The notes under the pieces: model-generated | Databases searched by the model: none | What the model was told of the DNA's origin: nothing | Seen by the model: only the letters and a program-made list of their open reading frames with translations | In this document: in pieces, positions 13,811 to 22,824 of the stretch | Layout of the letters: each line of letters begins with the position of its first letter | How positions within the stretch are numbered: position 1 is the stretch's first letter | Position numbers and translations under genes: made by a program | NCBI GenBank assembly: GCA_026414955.1 | Contig: JAOAIA010000006.1 | Location: 1-31,995, forward strand | DNA: 31,995 nucleotides | Source of the DNA: Candidatus Bipolaricaulota bacterium | GTDB taxonomy: Bacteria; Bipolaricaulota; Bipolaricaulia; RBG-16-55-9; DRXL01 | Direction of reading: 5' to 3'

Positions 13811-14427
13811 CCCCAGGCTACCGCCCAGATGAATTCTTTCCATCGTCCCCACCGAGCCGTCAACGAGTGATCTCTTAAGAGAATTTCAGCACATCCTAGC
13901 TCTGTCAGTGTGACGGAGATCTCACGTAGCGGAGGGGCTGGCCGAGTGCGCTGGGCTTTGATCGCGGCTTCTTTGAGCGCCCAAAAGACAAGCAGCCCTT
14001 CTCGCTCTCGCTCAGCAAAGCGATCTGTGAGCTGGGCGCGCTCGCGCTCGCTGAGCGCGCGCTTAGCCAGATTGGGACGCACAGGACGGATCTGTTGGAG
14101 ATCTACACCGATAGAGCCACGCGTCGCCAGGGCAGCAAAGCCGTGCCCAACACTATGGGCAACGGAGATGGGAAGAGCCAGAGGAGAAGTCACGACAGGT
14201 GCTCCGTGCTCGTCATTGGTGATCTCGATCTGAGAAAGGGCTAGCTCCAGGCCAGCTCTTTCGCGGAAAAATCGTTGGATCAGCTTTTTCGCGGCCAGCC
14301 GTCCTGCAAGCCAGTCCCTCCGATGAGCTGCAGCCTTAACCTTCTGAAACACATGGGTCTCGTGAGGGGTTAGCCAATCTCCATCCTTGAGAGACTCTGG
14401 CGCGACAAAGCAAAGGTGGATTCCCAT
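13807..14427 (-). CDS. 4'-phosphopantetheinyl transferase (Sfp/AcpT type)
   Basis: A 206-aa enzyme that moves the phosphopantetheine arm of CoA onto a serine of carrier proteins. The family blocks are RRDWLAGRLAAKKLI (36-50), ISVAHSVGHGFAALA (87-101), GSIGVDLQQI (104-113) with metal ligand Asp109, and FWALKEAAIKA (148-158) with Glu153 and Lys158. The residue two after Asp109 is Gln111 rather than the Glu of Bacillus Sfp; some family members manage with two acidic ligands. The ATG shares one base with the ligase stop (TGATG), implying coupled translation. Pairing with an acyl-CoA ligase fits a lipid or carrier-protein role. Confidence 0.85.
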   Translation of the reverse strand: MGIHLCFVAPESLKDGDWLTPHETHVFQKVKAAAHRRDWLAGRLAAKKLIQRFFRERAGLELALSQIEITNDEHGAPVVTSPLALPISVAHSVGHGFAALATRGSIGVDLQQIRPVRPNLAKRALSERERAQLTDRFAEREREGLLVFWALKEAAIKAQRTRPAPPLREISVTLTELGCAEILLRDHSLTARWGRWKEFIWAVAWG

Positions 14428-16064
14428 CAGCGCAGATCTCTCTTCAGAATCTTGCCCACGATGCTCTTGGGCAGCGACTCGCGAAATTCGACGATCGTGG
14501 GCACTTTGTACTTCGCCAAGTGCTCCGCGCAGAACGCTTTAATTTCATCGGTCGTCGGGCTTGCGCCGGGCTTGGGCACAATAAGGGCCTTCACGGTCTC
14601 CCCACGATAGGGGTCGGGCACCCCGATCACGGCTGCTTCCAAGACTTTGGGATGTTTATACAAGACTTCCTCGACCTCGCGCGGGTAGACCTTCAAGCCC
14701 GAACAGATGATCATCTCTTTGAGACGGTCTACGATGTAGAAATAACCGTCTTCGTCCATGCGCGCTAAGTCTCCCGTGTGGAGCCAGCCGCCCCGCAGGG
14801 TCATCGCGGTCTCTTCGGGACGATTCCAGTAGCCGGCCATCACTTGTGGGCCTTGGATGACCAGCTCCCCGATCTCGCCGACGGGCAGCTCTCGGCCCGA
14901 CGTCGGGTCCACGATCTGCGCGTCGGTGTCGGGGAAGGGAACGCCGATGCTCCCAGAGATCTGTCTCCCATAGAGCGGGTTGCAGTGCGTGACGGGCGAA
15001 GCTTCCGAAAGCCCGTAGCCTTCGACGAGCACCGCGCCGGTCAGTTCTTCAAAGCGTCGCTTGACCTCCAAGGGGAGCGGGGCCGAGCCGCTGATGCAGG
15101 CTTTGATCGAGCTGACGTGATAGTCCTTCACGCGGGGATGGTTGGCAATGGCAGCATAGAGCGTAGGCGCACCGGGGAAGAGCGACGGGCGCTCCCGATC
15201 TATGGTCTTCAATAGATCGTCTATCTGGAAGCGCGGGACCAAGATGAGCGTGGCGGCGAGCGCCATGGAGAGATTGAGCGCAACGGTCATCGCATAGACG
15301 TGGAAGAGCGGGAGCACGCATAGGCACGTCTCTTGAGCAATGCGGGCCCGAGGGAACCACGAGCACGCTTGCAAGGTGTTCGCGACCAAGTTCTTATGGG
15401 TGAGCATCGCGCCCTTGGGGATGCCCGTTGTCCCTCCCGTATACTGAAAGAGCGCGATGTCGCTTGGGCGCACGGGGATCTCTGGAGAGTGTGCCGGGGC
15501 GCTGCGTATGAGATCGGAGAAGAGATAGACGCTGGGAGGGTTTGGACGTATGCGCTTGGGGCGCTCCTTGAGCAAATATCCCAAGCGCAGCAGTCCGGGG
15601 AAGAACTCTTGCACTCCCGTGACGATGAGGCGTCGTAAGTTTGTCCGTCCTTGGATGTGCAGGACTTTTTCGTAGAAACGATCTAAAGTAATAAGCGTCT
15701 CGGCGTGAGAATCCCCCAAGACGACTTGGAGTTCGTCTTCGGTGTAGAGCGGGTTGGTCTGGACGACCGTTAAGCCTGCTTTCAGTGCCCCGTAGAAGGC
15801 GATGACAAACTGCGGGATATTAGGCAACATCAGCGAGATTTTTTCACCGGGCTTGGCTCCGATCTGCACGAGTGCCGATGCAAAGCGATCGGTCAGCTCG
15901 CGCAACTGTCCGTAGGAAATACGTTGGCCGAAGAAGATCAGGGCTGTTGCTCTCCCGTATTGTTCTGCCGAGCGATCCAAGAAGTCATAGAGCGGCGTGT
16001 CCGGGTACGTGAGGGTGTGTGGGATATCTTCGGGATAGTAACGGAGCCAGGGCTTGGCGGTCAT
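14427..16064 (-). CDS. fadD: Long-chain fatty-acid CoA ligase (FadD-like)
   Basis: A 545-aa AMP-forming acyl-CoA synthetase. The P-loop-like motif YTGGTTGIPKGA is at 208-219. Other landmarks are VEGYGLSEASPVT, the HTGDLARMDEDGYFYIVDR segment that carries the ATP-ribose aspartate and hinge, and a C-terminal lysine in KSIVGKILKRDL. The enzyme activates free fatty acids via an acyl-adenylate to acyl-CoA; the length and motifs fit medium- to long-chain specificity. ATG 16064 is preceded by GGTGA 8-12 nt upstream. It forms a two-gene operon with the phosphopantetheinyl transferase and is divergent from the transporter gene. Confidence 0.9.
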   Translation of the reverse strand: MTAKPWLRYYPEDIPHTLTYPDTPLYDFLDRSAEQYGRATALIFFGQRISYGQLRELTDRFASALVQIGAKPGEKISLMLPNIPQFVIAFYGALKAGLTVVQTNPLYTEDELQVVLGDSHAETLITLDRFYEKVLHIQGRTNLRRLIVTGVQEFFPGLLRLGYLLKERPKRIRPNPPSVYLFSDLIRSAPAHSPEIPVRPSDIALFQYTGGTTGIPKGAMLTHKNLVANTLQACSWFPRARIAQETCLCVLPLFHVYAMTVALNLSMALAATLILVPRFQIDDLLKTIDRERPSLFPGAPTLYAAIANHPRVKDYHVSSIKACISGSAPLPLEVKRRFEELTGAVLVEGYGLSEASPVTHCNPLYGRQISGSIGVPFPDTDAQIVDPTSGRELPVGEIGELVIQGPQVMAGYWNRPEETAMTLRGGWLHTGDLARMDEDGYFYIVDRLKEMIICSGLKVYPREVEEVLYKHPKVLEAAVIGVPDPYRGETVKALIVPKPGASPTTDEIKAFCAEHLAKYKVPTIVEFRESLPKSIVGKILKRDLR

Positions 16065-16081
16065 AGGGCTTCACCGTCAAG

Positions 16082-16111
16082 AGTATACGCGAAGCGACCA
16101 TGAGTGCGCAA
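16082..16111 (-). promoter_or_regulatory. Promoter of the acyl-CoA ligase operon
   Basis: On the minus strand, TTGCGC (16111-16106), 18-bp spacer, TATACT (16087-16082), 17 nt before the ATG at 16064. It is divergent from the transporter promoter, whose -35 starts 7 bp away. Confidence 0.55.
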
Positions 16112-16117
16112 ATCTTT

Positions 16118-16147
16118 TTGACTTCTGAGAGCCGAAGAGACTAGAAT
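16118..16147 (+). promoter_or_regulatory. Promoter of the transporter gene
   Basis: TTGACT (16118-16123), 18-bp spacer, TAGAAT (16142-16147), then 8 nt to the ATG at 16156 with no Shine-Dalgarno, again indicating a leaderless message. Confidence 0.6.
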
Positions 16148-16155
16148 AGACCCCG

Positions 16156-17496
16156 ATGAAGACGAAGATTCTCTATAGCAGCGGGTCGTTCGCTACGACG
16201 CTGGTCTACCAAACATTCACGACGCTCGTGATCTTTTTCTATGTAGACACGCTCAAGCTCGACCCAGGGCTGGTGGGGCTGGGATGGGCATTCTATGGGA
16301 TTTGGAATGCCGTGAACGACCCGCTCGCTGGATATATAGGGGATCGCACGCGCACCCGTTGGGGGCGGCGCATCCCGTATATAGCATGTGGGGCTGTGCC
16401 CTTGGCGATCTCCTTTGCGCTCTTGTGGAGTCCTCCCGTCCCAGCAGAGTCGGGCTGGGCGCTCTTTGGCTATTTTCTGCTCATAATCTTCTGCTTCGAC
16501 ACGCTCTGGACTCTCGTGGCGCTCAACTATACTGCGCTTTTTCCGGAGATGTTCGTGACTGTAGCAGACCGGGCACATGTATCGGCTTGGCGGCAGGTCT
16601 TCAATGTTCTTGGGGTCTTCTGCGCTATGGGGCTGAGTCCCGTTATCTATAGCTTCTGGGGCTGGGCGGCGCTGGGCTGGCTCTACGGGCTATTGACGGC
16701 AGCCGTGCTCTTTCTGACTGTCGCGGTCAGTCAAGAGCGTCCAGAGTTCGGCCGCGAGCAGCCCCTCAAGCTCTCCGAAGCTTTGCGCGCAACTATAGTG
16801 AATCGCGCGTTCGGAGCGTTCATCGGGACGTTGATCTGTATCTGGCTGGCTTTCCAGATGATCCAAGCGACGCTCCCGTTCTTTGCGGCGTATGTGCTGC
16901 AGATCCCCAAAGATGAGCCGATGAAGCTCTCGGCGTTGCTGGCTCTCCCGTTGATAATAGTTCTGCCGACGCTGCCCTGGTGGCGCCACGCTGCGGTGCG
17001 CTGGGGAGCGGCGACGGCCCTCGCCTGGGCGATTGTGCTCTTCGCGCTCGCGTTGATCCCCCTGTGGTTCGTGCAGGATTTTCTCGGCGCTGTCATAGCT
17101 CTTGGGCTCTTAGGAGTAGGGCTTGGCGGGCTTTGGTTGCTGCCCGACCTGCTCATTGCAGACATTATAGACGAAGACGAGCTGACGACAGGCGTGCGCC
17201 GCGAGGGCTTATATTTCGGGATGAACGGGCTTTTGATTCGGTTCGCGTTTACGTTACAGGGGCTGATTATGGGTGCGATCTTTCGCTGGAGCGGCTATCA
17301 GCCCGATCACGCGCAGCAGACCCCAGAAGCCTTGTGGGGCTTGCGCCTCTTGATCGCTGGAGTACCGTTGGTCGCCTTGGGAGTGGGGTGGATGATCTTG
17401 CGTTGGTATGATCTCACAGGCGAGCGACTCGCCCTGATGAAAGAACAACTCGAAAGACTGCATGCGCAGAAGACGGAGCGTCTTGCGAAATTATGA
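16156..17496 (+). CDS. GPH-family (MFS) sugar/cation symporter
   Basis: A 446-aa integral membrane protein with about 12 hydrophobic segments. The motif NDPLAGYIGDRTRTRWGRRIPYI (split as NDPLAGYIGDRT and RWGRRIPY, about residues 53-75) is the signature of the glycoside-pentoside-hexuronide:cation symporter family. The loop ADIIDEDELTTGVRREGLYFGMN (about 335-357) is also typical. The family imports sugars with H+ or Na+; the substrate cannot be read. The stop overlaps the next gene by 4 nt (ATGA). The partner, a membrane-anchored acyltransferase, makes a role in envelope glycoconjugates possible but unproven. Confidence 0.82.
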   Translation: MKTKILYSSGSFATTLVYQTFTTLVIFFYVDTLKLDPGLVGLGWAFYGIWNAVNDPLAGYIGDRTRTRWGRRIPYIACGAVPLAISFALLWSPPVPAESGWALFGYFLLIIFCFDTLWTLVALNYTALFPEMFVTVADRAHVSAWRQVFNVLGVFCAMGLSPVIYSFWGWAALGWLYGLLTAAVLFLTVAVSQERPEFGREQPLKLSEALRATIVNRAFGAFIGTLICIWLAFQMIQATLPFFAAYVLQIPKDEPMKLSALLALPLIIVLPTLPWWRHAAVRWGAATALAWAIVLFALALIPLWFVQDFLGAVIALGLLGVGLGGLWLLPDLLIADIIDEDELTTGVRREGLYFGMNGLLIRFAFTLQGLIMGAIFRWSGYQPDHAQQTPEALWGLRLLIAGVPLVALGVGWMILRWYDLTGERLALMKEQLERLHAQKTERLAKL

Positions 17497-18188
17497 ACTC
17501 AATACTGCGAGTCTTTTTGTTTCTGCTGCTGTTAGCGTTCGGGGCGCTGCTCATGGGCACGGCGCTCACGCCAGGGCTGGCTCTGCTGTTGACCGTGGTG
17601 AGCGCAACCGAAGGGTGGACCCTGTGGGCACGGGCGTTCGGTATCAGCATCTCGGTGATGATCGGCTATTTTCTCTACGGCTTTACTCTGATGACTTTGA
17701 TTGTTCTGCTGAGCAAGCTCATCCCCAAGCCCGACGAGGGCGAGTACCCGTATTTTTCGGCCCCAGCGATCCAATGGTTTCTGAATGATGCGCTGCTCTT
17801 CCCCGCGTCGAAGACGTTCATAGACTTTGTGCCCCTGAGCGGGATCAACGTGATCTATTATAGACTATTAGGGGCAAAGATCGGGAAGAACGTGCAACTG
17901 AACGCGCAACTGATAGACTGCTGGCTGGTGGAGATCGAAGACGACGCGGTGATCGGTGGCGGGGCAGTTATTGTCTGCCACGTGGCGGAAGGGGGCCTGC
18001 TCAAGCTCAAGCGCGTGAGGATCGGCAAGGGCGCGACCGTGGGGATGGGCACGCTTGTTCTGCCGGGAGTACAAATTGGCGAAGGGGCGCTCATCGGAGC
18101 GCATTCGCTCGTGCTGAGCAACAAGAGGATCCCATCGCATACGGTGTGGGTGGGCACTCCCGTCCGCCCTGTGCGACGCCAGCGTTGA
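17493..18188 (+). CDS. Membrane-anchored hexapeptide-repeat acyltransferase
   Basis: A 231-aa protein. Residues 1-75 hold two hydrophobic helices (ILRVFLFLLLLAFGALLMG and ISISVMIGYFLYGFTLMTL). Residues about 115-225 are a left-handed beta-helix built from hexapeptide repeats such as IGKNVQL, IGGGAVIV, IGKGATVGMGTLVLPGVQIGEG and IGAHSLVLSN, ending WVGTPVRPV. Such domains transfer acetyl or acyl groups to sugars or related acceptors. No acceptor can be assigned. It is translationally coupled to the transporter through an ATGA overlap. The lspA promoter begins in its stop codon. Confidence 0.75.
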   Translation: MNSILRVFLFLLLLAFGALLMGTALTPGLALLLTVVSATEGWTLWARAFGISISVMIGYFLYGFTLMTLIVLLSKLIPKPDEGEYPYFSAPAIQWFLNDALLFPASKTFIDFVPLSGINVIYYRLLGAKIGKNVQLNAQLIDCWLVEIEDDAVIGGGAVIVCHVAEGGLLKLKRVRIGKGATVGMGTLVLPGVQIGEGALIGAHSLVLSNKRIPSHTVWVGTPVRPVRRQR

Positions 18189-18213
18189 TTTTCTTTGGTC
18201 TGCTCGCTATACT
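18185..18213 (+). promoter_or_regulatory. Promoter of lspA-tmk-dnaN
   Basis: TTGATT (18185-18190, overlapping the upstream TGA), 17-bp spacer, TATACT (18208-18213), then 7 nt to the ATG at 18221. No Shine-Dalgarno fits in between. It is one of the clearest leaderless arrangements in the window. Confidence 0.65.
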
Positions 18214-18220
18214 GAGCCTA

Positions 18221-18697
18221 ATGAAGCTCTATAGACTCTTGGCCGTCGCTGGGGTTGTCGCGCTCGATCAGGCGAGCAAGGCGCTCGCTGTGAGATCGCT
18301 AGAGCCGGGGCGCCCCGTCGAGATCATAGACGGCTTCTTGCGCTTGACGCTCACGTCCAACGATGGCGGAGCTTTTGGGCTGTTTCAGGGCTTCGGCGAG
18401 ATCATCGCGTTCCTAGCAGCGGTGGTGAGCTTGGGGATTCTCAGCCTTTTGCTGTGGGGCCCGCCGCAGTGCAAAGCTATGACCGTGGGCTTGATCGGCA
18501 TCGCTGGGGGGGCTTTGGGCAATCTGACGGATCGCCTCGCTCATGGCGCAGTCATTGACTTTCTCGAACTGCGCTGGCAGAATTTCACCTGGCCCGTCTT
18601 CAATCTCGCCGATACTGCTATCGTGATCGGGACGGGGTTGGTGCTCGTTGCTCTCTTCACTCACGAGCGCCGGAGCGCGCACGAGATCGAACCATGA
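18221..18697 (+). CDS. lspA: Lipoprotein signal peptidase
   Basis: A 158-aa, four-helix membrane protease that cleaves prolipoprotein signal peptides after lipidation. Conserved blocks are ALDQASK (14-20), LTSNDGGAFGLFQG (44-57), GGALGNLTDRLAHGAVIDF (96-114, catalytic Asp113) and FNLADTAI (127-134, catalytic Asp131). The frame is open upstream to 18146, but the conserved protein begins at MKLYRLL and the promoter lies just before ATG 18221, so that start is chosen. Its presence implies the cell makes lipoproteins. The last 4 nt overlap tmk (ATGA), as is common for compact operons. Confidence 0.93.
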   Translation: MKLYRLLAVAGVVALDQASKALAVRSLEPGRPVEIIDGFLRLTLTSNDGGAFGLFQGFGEIIAFLAAVVSLGILSLLLWGPPQCKAMTVGLIGIAGGALGNLTDRLAHGAVIDFLELRWQNFTWPVFNLADTAIVIGTGLVLVALFTHERRSAHEIEP

Positions 18698-19311
18698 AGG
18701 GTCTCTTTATCGTCTTTGAGGGGATTGACGGCAGCGGAAAGTCTACGCAGCTGCGCGCCCTGCAGGAGCGCCTGCGGCAGCACGGCATAGACCCGTTAGC
18801 GATTCGCGAGCCAGGAGGCACGCCCGTGGGGGAACAGATCAGACAAATTCTCTTAGAGCGTCCCTGGGGCATGGAGCCGTTGACCGAGCTTCTGCTCTAT
18901 GAAGCGTCACGGAGCGAGCTGACCCGCACCGTGCTACGACCGGCTTTGGAAGAAGGGCGCGTCGTCTTATCTGATCGCTTTGCGATGGCGAGCTTGGCGT
19001 ATCAGGGCTATGGCCGGGGCCTCGACTTCACTTTGGTGCAGAAATTCAATAGAATAGCGACCGACGGCATCGAGCCGTCGTTGACGATAGTGCTCGACGT
19101 GCCCGTTGCGGTCGCGCTGGCGCGCAAGCGAGAAGCGTTTGACCGCCTGGAGCGGGCGGGCAGGGAGTTTCACGAGCGCGTGCGTGCGGGCTATCGGGAA
19201 CTGGCGCAACAGATGCCAAACACGTTGCTGGTAGATGGAACGCGGCCAGCACACGAGCTGGCCGAGCAGATCTGGCAGAGAGTCTACGAGAGAGTGCGAG
19301 GAGGACGATAG
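18694..19311 (+). CDS. tmk: Thymidylate kinase
   Basis: A 205-aa kinase converting dTMP to dTDP with ATP. The P-loop EGIDGSGKST is at 9-18, the REPGGTPVGEQIR segment typical of bacterial Tmk is at 38-50, and SDRFAMASLAYQGYGRGL contains the DR(F/Y) nucleotide-binding motif. LTIVLDVPVAVALAR leads into the LID region. The length is standard. The start overlaps the lspA stop by 4 nt, and dnaN follows after 3 nt, so dTTP synthesis and the replication clamp are cotranscribed. Confidence 0.95.
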   Translation: MKGLFIVFEGIDGSGKSTQLRALQERLRQHGIDPLAIREPGGTPVGEQIRQILLERPWGMEPLTELLLYEASRSELTRTVLRPALEEGRVVLSDRFAMASLAYQGYGRGLDFTLVQKFNRIATDGIEPSLTIVLDVPVAVALARKREAFDRLERAGREFHERVRAGYRELAQQMPNTLLVDGTRPAHELAEQIWQRVYERVRGGR

Positions 19312-19314
19312 ACT

Positions 19315-20445
19315 ATGGAGTTCTCATGTGGACGAGATGAATTTCTCTCCGGGGTGAAGATCGTCAGTCGGGCGTTGGGCCGGGCGACGAGTATGCCCAT
19401 CTTGGCCGGCCTGAAGCTCGAGACCAAGAAGAATCAATTGATGCTCTACGCGACTGACTTGGAGCGGGCCATCTGGTGCTCTGTCCCTATTGAGAATCGC
19501 GGCGGCGACGAAGCGCTGGTGCTCAACGGCGAGTTATTAGTCAAGATCGCCAACACGCTGCCCGCCGAGACGCTGGAGCTGAAGACGATCTCCGGCACGG
19601 GGAAGGTCGAAATTACCTCAGGAGGCGCGACGTTCGATCTCTTCCGGCTCTCGCTCGAAGATTATCCTGAAGTGCCGTCCCTGCCCAAAGATCCCATCTG
19701 TGTCTTGGGCAAGCACCAATTGGAGCGCAGCTTGGAGCTGGTCGCCTATGCGGCGCTCTCGGCGCGCGAGACGTCGCGATTGAGCTTAACCGGCGTCAAT
19801 TTGGTCTTAGAGAAAGAGACGCTCAAAGTCGTAGCCACGAACGGGTATCGGCTGGCGCTCAAGGCCGAGCACTTAGCGCACAAAGCCGCCCGCGAGGGGG
19901 AATTTCTTGTCGCTGCCGATTCCCTGCGCGATCTCGCCAGTATCTTGGCGCAGCTCGACGCAGAACACGCTGAACTCTATCAGTCAGAAAACTATCTCTT
20001 CTTCAAGGTCGGCTCGGTGGTCTTCGTGGGGCGGCTCATCGAAGAAGCTTATCCGGACTTTGAAAAAGTCATTCCCAAAGAGAACCCCATCGGCATCACT
20101 GTTGAGAGGAAGCTCTTCTTAGAAGCCCTGCAGCGCGTGCAGATCACCGCCGCCGAAGAGTCCGATGCCGTGATCTTAAGCGTAGAGAACAACCAGCTCA
20201 AGCTCAGCTCCCAGGCGGCCGAGAAGGGCGAAGCCCACGAGACGCTGCCCTTAAAGAAGAAAGCCCAAGCTGTTAAGATATCCTTCCGCGCGGAGTATCT
20301 CATAGACGCGCTCAAGAGATTGCAGAGCGACGACGTGCACGTGTGGCTGGCCGATGCAGAGAGCGCGGGGTTGGTGGAGCCGGGGGAGAGCGAGGCCGAT
20401 CAGGGCTTCTTGTACGTCTGTATGCCCATCAGAATGGACTTCTAA
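19315..20445 (+). CDS. dnaN: DNA polymerase III beta subunit (sliding clamp)
   Basis: A 376-aa protein of normal length. The three-domain clamp pattern is recognisable: MEFSCGRDEFLSGVKIVSRAL at the start, ISGGATFDLFRLSLEDYPEVP-like residues, ATNGYRLALK (about 172-181), and the C-terminal YVCMPIRMDF, which matches the conserved M-P-(I/V)-R end that lines the polymerase-binding cleft. The ring-shaped dimer tethers Pol III and other enzymes to DNA. AGGAGG (near 19300) supplies the ribosome-binding site. dnaN usually neighbours dnaA; here it follows lspA-tmk. Its stop overlaps that of ftsZ by 4 nt in convergent orientation. Confidence 0.95.
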   Translation: MEFSCGRDEFLSGVKIVSRALGRATSMPILAGLKLETKKNQLMLYATDLERAIWCSVPIENRGGDEALVLNGELLVKIANTLPAETLELKTISGTGKVEITSGGATFDLFRLSLEDYPEVPSLPKDPICVLGKHQLERSLELVAYAALSARETSRLSLTGVNLVLEKETLKVVATNGYRLALKAEHLAHKAAREGEFLVAADSLRDLASILAQLDAEHAELYQSENYLFFKVGSVVFVGRLIEEAYPDFEKVIPKENPIGITVERKLFLEALQRVQITAAEESDAVILSVENNQLKLSSQAAEKGEAHETLPLKKKAQAVKISFRAEYLIDALKRLQSDDVHVWLADAESAGLVEPGESEADQGFLYVCMPIRMDF

Positions 20446-21533
20446 TCGTTCTTGCGCTTGCGTAAGAACGTGGGGATATCCCAGTCGTCGGCGTGGGCTT
20501 GGCGGATGCTGCGCTCGACCTTCTCGATGATCTCGTCTTCGTCGTCTTCGAGCACGTCTAGGCCGCGCTCGAGCTTCTCTTCTTGGGAAAGCTCCTCGCG
20601 CTCTTTGAACCCCGTGGCGATCACGGTGATCCGCACGCGGTCATAGCCCTCGCGCACCACCGCGCCAAAGAAGATATCCGCATCGTCGGAGAGCGTATCG
20701 CGCACCAGCGATGCTGCCTCGGTCACTTCCTCGAGCGAGAGGTCCGGCCCACCCGTGATATTTAAGATCAAGCGTTGGGCCCCCTCGATAGACCCCTCAA
20801 GCAGCGGGCTGGTGATCGCGTTGCGCGCGGCATCGCGGGTGCGGTTCTCCCCTTCGCCCTCGCCGATGCCCATGAGGGCTGTACCGGCGTTGCGCATCGT
20901 CGCCTCGACGTCGGCAAAATCGAGATTGATCATGCCCGGCGTCGTAATCAGATCAGAGATACCCTGTACCCCTTGGCGCAGGATGTCATCGGCGAGTTCA
21001 AATGCTTTCACTAAGGGGACATCCGGGGGAGCGACCTTGAGCAGACGATCGTTGGGAATCGCGATGAGCGTGTCTACATATTGGCGCAATTCTTCGATGC
21101 CCTTGCGGGCGCGCTCCGCCCGCAGCCGCCCTTCAAACGAGAACGGCTTGGTGACGATAGCCACGGTCAAGACCCCGGCTTCGCGGGCCAGCCGCGCGAT
21201 CACCGGCGAGGCTCCTGTCCCCGTGCCGCCGCCCATCCCGACTGTTAAGAAGACCATATCGGTGTCTTCCATCAGTTCGGCCAGCTCGGCCTCGGACTCC
21301 TCGGCGGCCTTGCGGCCCACCTCAGGGTTGCCCCCAGCCCCTAACCCAGCCGTGAGCTTCGCGCCGATCTGAACAGTGCGGTCGGCCTCGAGAATCGAGA
21401 GCACCTGCGCGTCGGTGTTGACGATGATCAACTCCACGTCCTTCACTTTGGCCTTCTTCATGCGGTCCACGGCGTTGCCGCCGCCGCCCCCAACCCCGAT
21501 CACTTTGATCCGTGCCAAACCGTTGCGGCCCAT
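20442..21533 (-). CDS. ftsZ: Cell division protein FtsZ
   Basis: A 363-aa tubulin-like GTPase that polymerises into the division ring. Landmarks are IKVIGVGGGGGNAV (9-22), the tubulin signature GGGTGTG (101-107), the synergy/T7 loop MINLDFADVE (201-210) and the C-terminal tail DDWDIPTFLRKRKND (349-363), which recruits FtsA. An acidic, variable linker (about 315-345) precedes the tail. ATG 21533 is preceded by a G-rich ribosome-binding stretch that touches the ftsA stop 9 nt upstream. It is the last gene of the operon and no terminator is seen, since it ends inside dnaN. Confidence 0.97.
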   Translation of the reverse strand: MGRNGLARIKVIGVGGGGGNAVDRMKKAKVKDVELIIVNTDAQVLSILEADRTVQIGAKLTAGLGAGGNPEVGRKAAEESEAELAELMEDTDMVFLTVGMGGGTGTGASPVIARLAREAGVLTVAIVTKPFSFEGRLRAERARKGIEELRQYVDTLIAIPNDRLLKVAPPDVPLVKAFELADDILRQGVQGISDLITTPGMINLDFADVEATMRNAGTALMGIGEGEGENRTRDAARNAITSPLLEGSIEGAQRLILNITGGPDLSLEEVTEAASLVRDTLSDDADIFFGAVVREGYDRVRITVIATGFKEREELSQEEKLERGLDVLEDDEDEIIEKVERSIRQAHADDWDIPTFLRKRKND

Positions 21534-21542
21534 ACAACCCCC

Positions 21543-22808
21543 CTAGCCTCGGAAGAACCGGCTGAACCAGCGCATGAGCCTCCCCAGCAGCCCAGAGAAC
21601 CCACGGCTGTGCGTGCTGCTAGCCAGCCCCCACGACCGAGGCCGATCACCAAATCTGTGAATATACTCTTTCGATTCCACCGCGTACTTCACCAAGCCGA
21701 TCACCGTCGAGTAGACCGGACTCTCAACAATGTCGCGCAACCCATGAATCCCGTGGGGGGTTCTCCCCCGTCTCACCGAGATATCATAGCGTTCGGAGAC
21801 GAACTCCGGCAACCCTTTCAAGAGCGACGTTCCCCCTGTCAACACAATGCCCGCGGGGATGAGATCGCGATACCCGACGTTCTCGATCTCCCCCATAGCC
21901 AGATCAAACAGCTCTTCCAATCTGGGTTCGATGATCTTGGCTAATTTTCTCTTGGCGATGAGCTTCTTCTCTTCGCTGATGGTAGTGATCTCGATGCGCT
22001 CTTCTTCAGCAGCTTCGTCGGTCAGCCTGGGGAGGCCCTCTTGAATCTTGATGCGTTCGGCTTCTTCATAGCTGACCCGCAGCCCCACAGCAATATCGTT
22101 GGTGATGTGTTCGCCAGCGATCGGGAGGATCTTGCTGAACCAGATATCGCCGCCCCGGAAGATCGCTATATCCGTCGTCCCCCCACCGATGTCCATCAAA
22201 GCGACTCCCAGCTCCTTCTCGGCTTCGTTGAGAATAGCATAGCTGCTGGCCAACGGCTGGAGCACGATCTGTTGGACTTCGATCCCCAAATTCTCGACGC
22301 AACGCCGAATATTATGCACGGCGGTAATCGAGCCGGTCACGATGTGCACGTCCACTTCGAGCCGCGTTCCGGTCATGCCCACGGGGTCTGTGATCCCCTC
22401 TTGTCCATCTACAATATACTGCCTTGGGATAACGTGGATGAGCTGGCTATCTGGGCTGATCTGCACGGCTTGGGCGGTGTCAATCACCCGTTGCACGTCA
22501 TCGAGGGTTATAATCTTAGTATCGCGCGAGATCGAGACCGTCCCGGAGTTGTTGATGCTCTGGATGTGCTTGCCCGCGATGCCCGCGTAGACGCGCTCGA
22601 TCTTGACATCGGCCATGTTTTCGGCTTCTTCGATGGCGCGTTTAATCGAAGCCGTCGTCTCGCCGATGTCGACTACAACGCCCTTCTCTAGGCCGTGAGA
22701 TGGGGCCTTGCCCATCCCGATGATCTCGATCTGGGAGTCCTCGACGTTACAGACGAGGGCCACGACTTTCGTGGTGCCTATGTCCAGCCCGACAATGATC
22801 TCCCCCAT
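21543..22808 (-). CDS. ftsA: Cell division protein FtsA
   Basis: A 421-aa actin-like ATPase that anchors FtsZ filaments to the membrane. Motifs are VGLDIGTTKVVALV (phosphate 1), MDIGGGTTDIAIF (phosphate 2) and GIVLTGGTSLLKGL (adenosine). The 1C domain lies between them. The C-terminus ends GLLGRLMRWFSRFFRG, an amphipathic membrane-targeting helix. Length and motif order are normal. It lies 16 nt downstream of ftsQ and 9 nt upstream of ftsZ, in the usual ftsQ-ftsA-ftsZ order. Confidence 0.96.
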   Translation of the reverse strand: MGEIIVGLDIGTTKVVALVCNVEDSQIEIIGMGKAPSHGLEKGVVVDIGETTASIKRAIEEAENMADVKIERVYAGIAGKHIQSINNSGTVSISRDTKIITLDDVQRVIDTAQAVQISPDSQLIHVIPRQYIVDGQEGITDPVGMTGTRLEVDVHIVTGSITAVHNIRRCVENLGIEVQQIVLQPLASSYAILNEAEKELGVALMDIGGGTTDIAIFRGGDIWFSKILPIAGEHITNDIAVGLRVSYEEAERIKIQEGLPRLTDEAAEEERIEITTISEEKKLIAKRKLAKIIEPRLEELFDLAMGEIENVGYRDLIPAGIVLTGGTSLLKGLPEFVSERYDISVRRGRTPHGIHGLRDIVESPVYSTVIGLVKYAVESKEYIHRFGDRPRSWGLASSTHSRGFSGLLGRLMRWFSRFFRG

Positions 22809-22824
22809 TCCCGTATCACCATCC

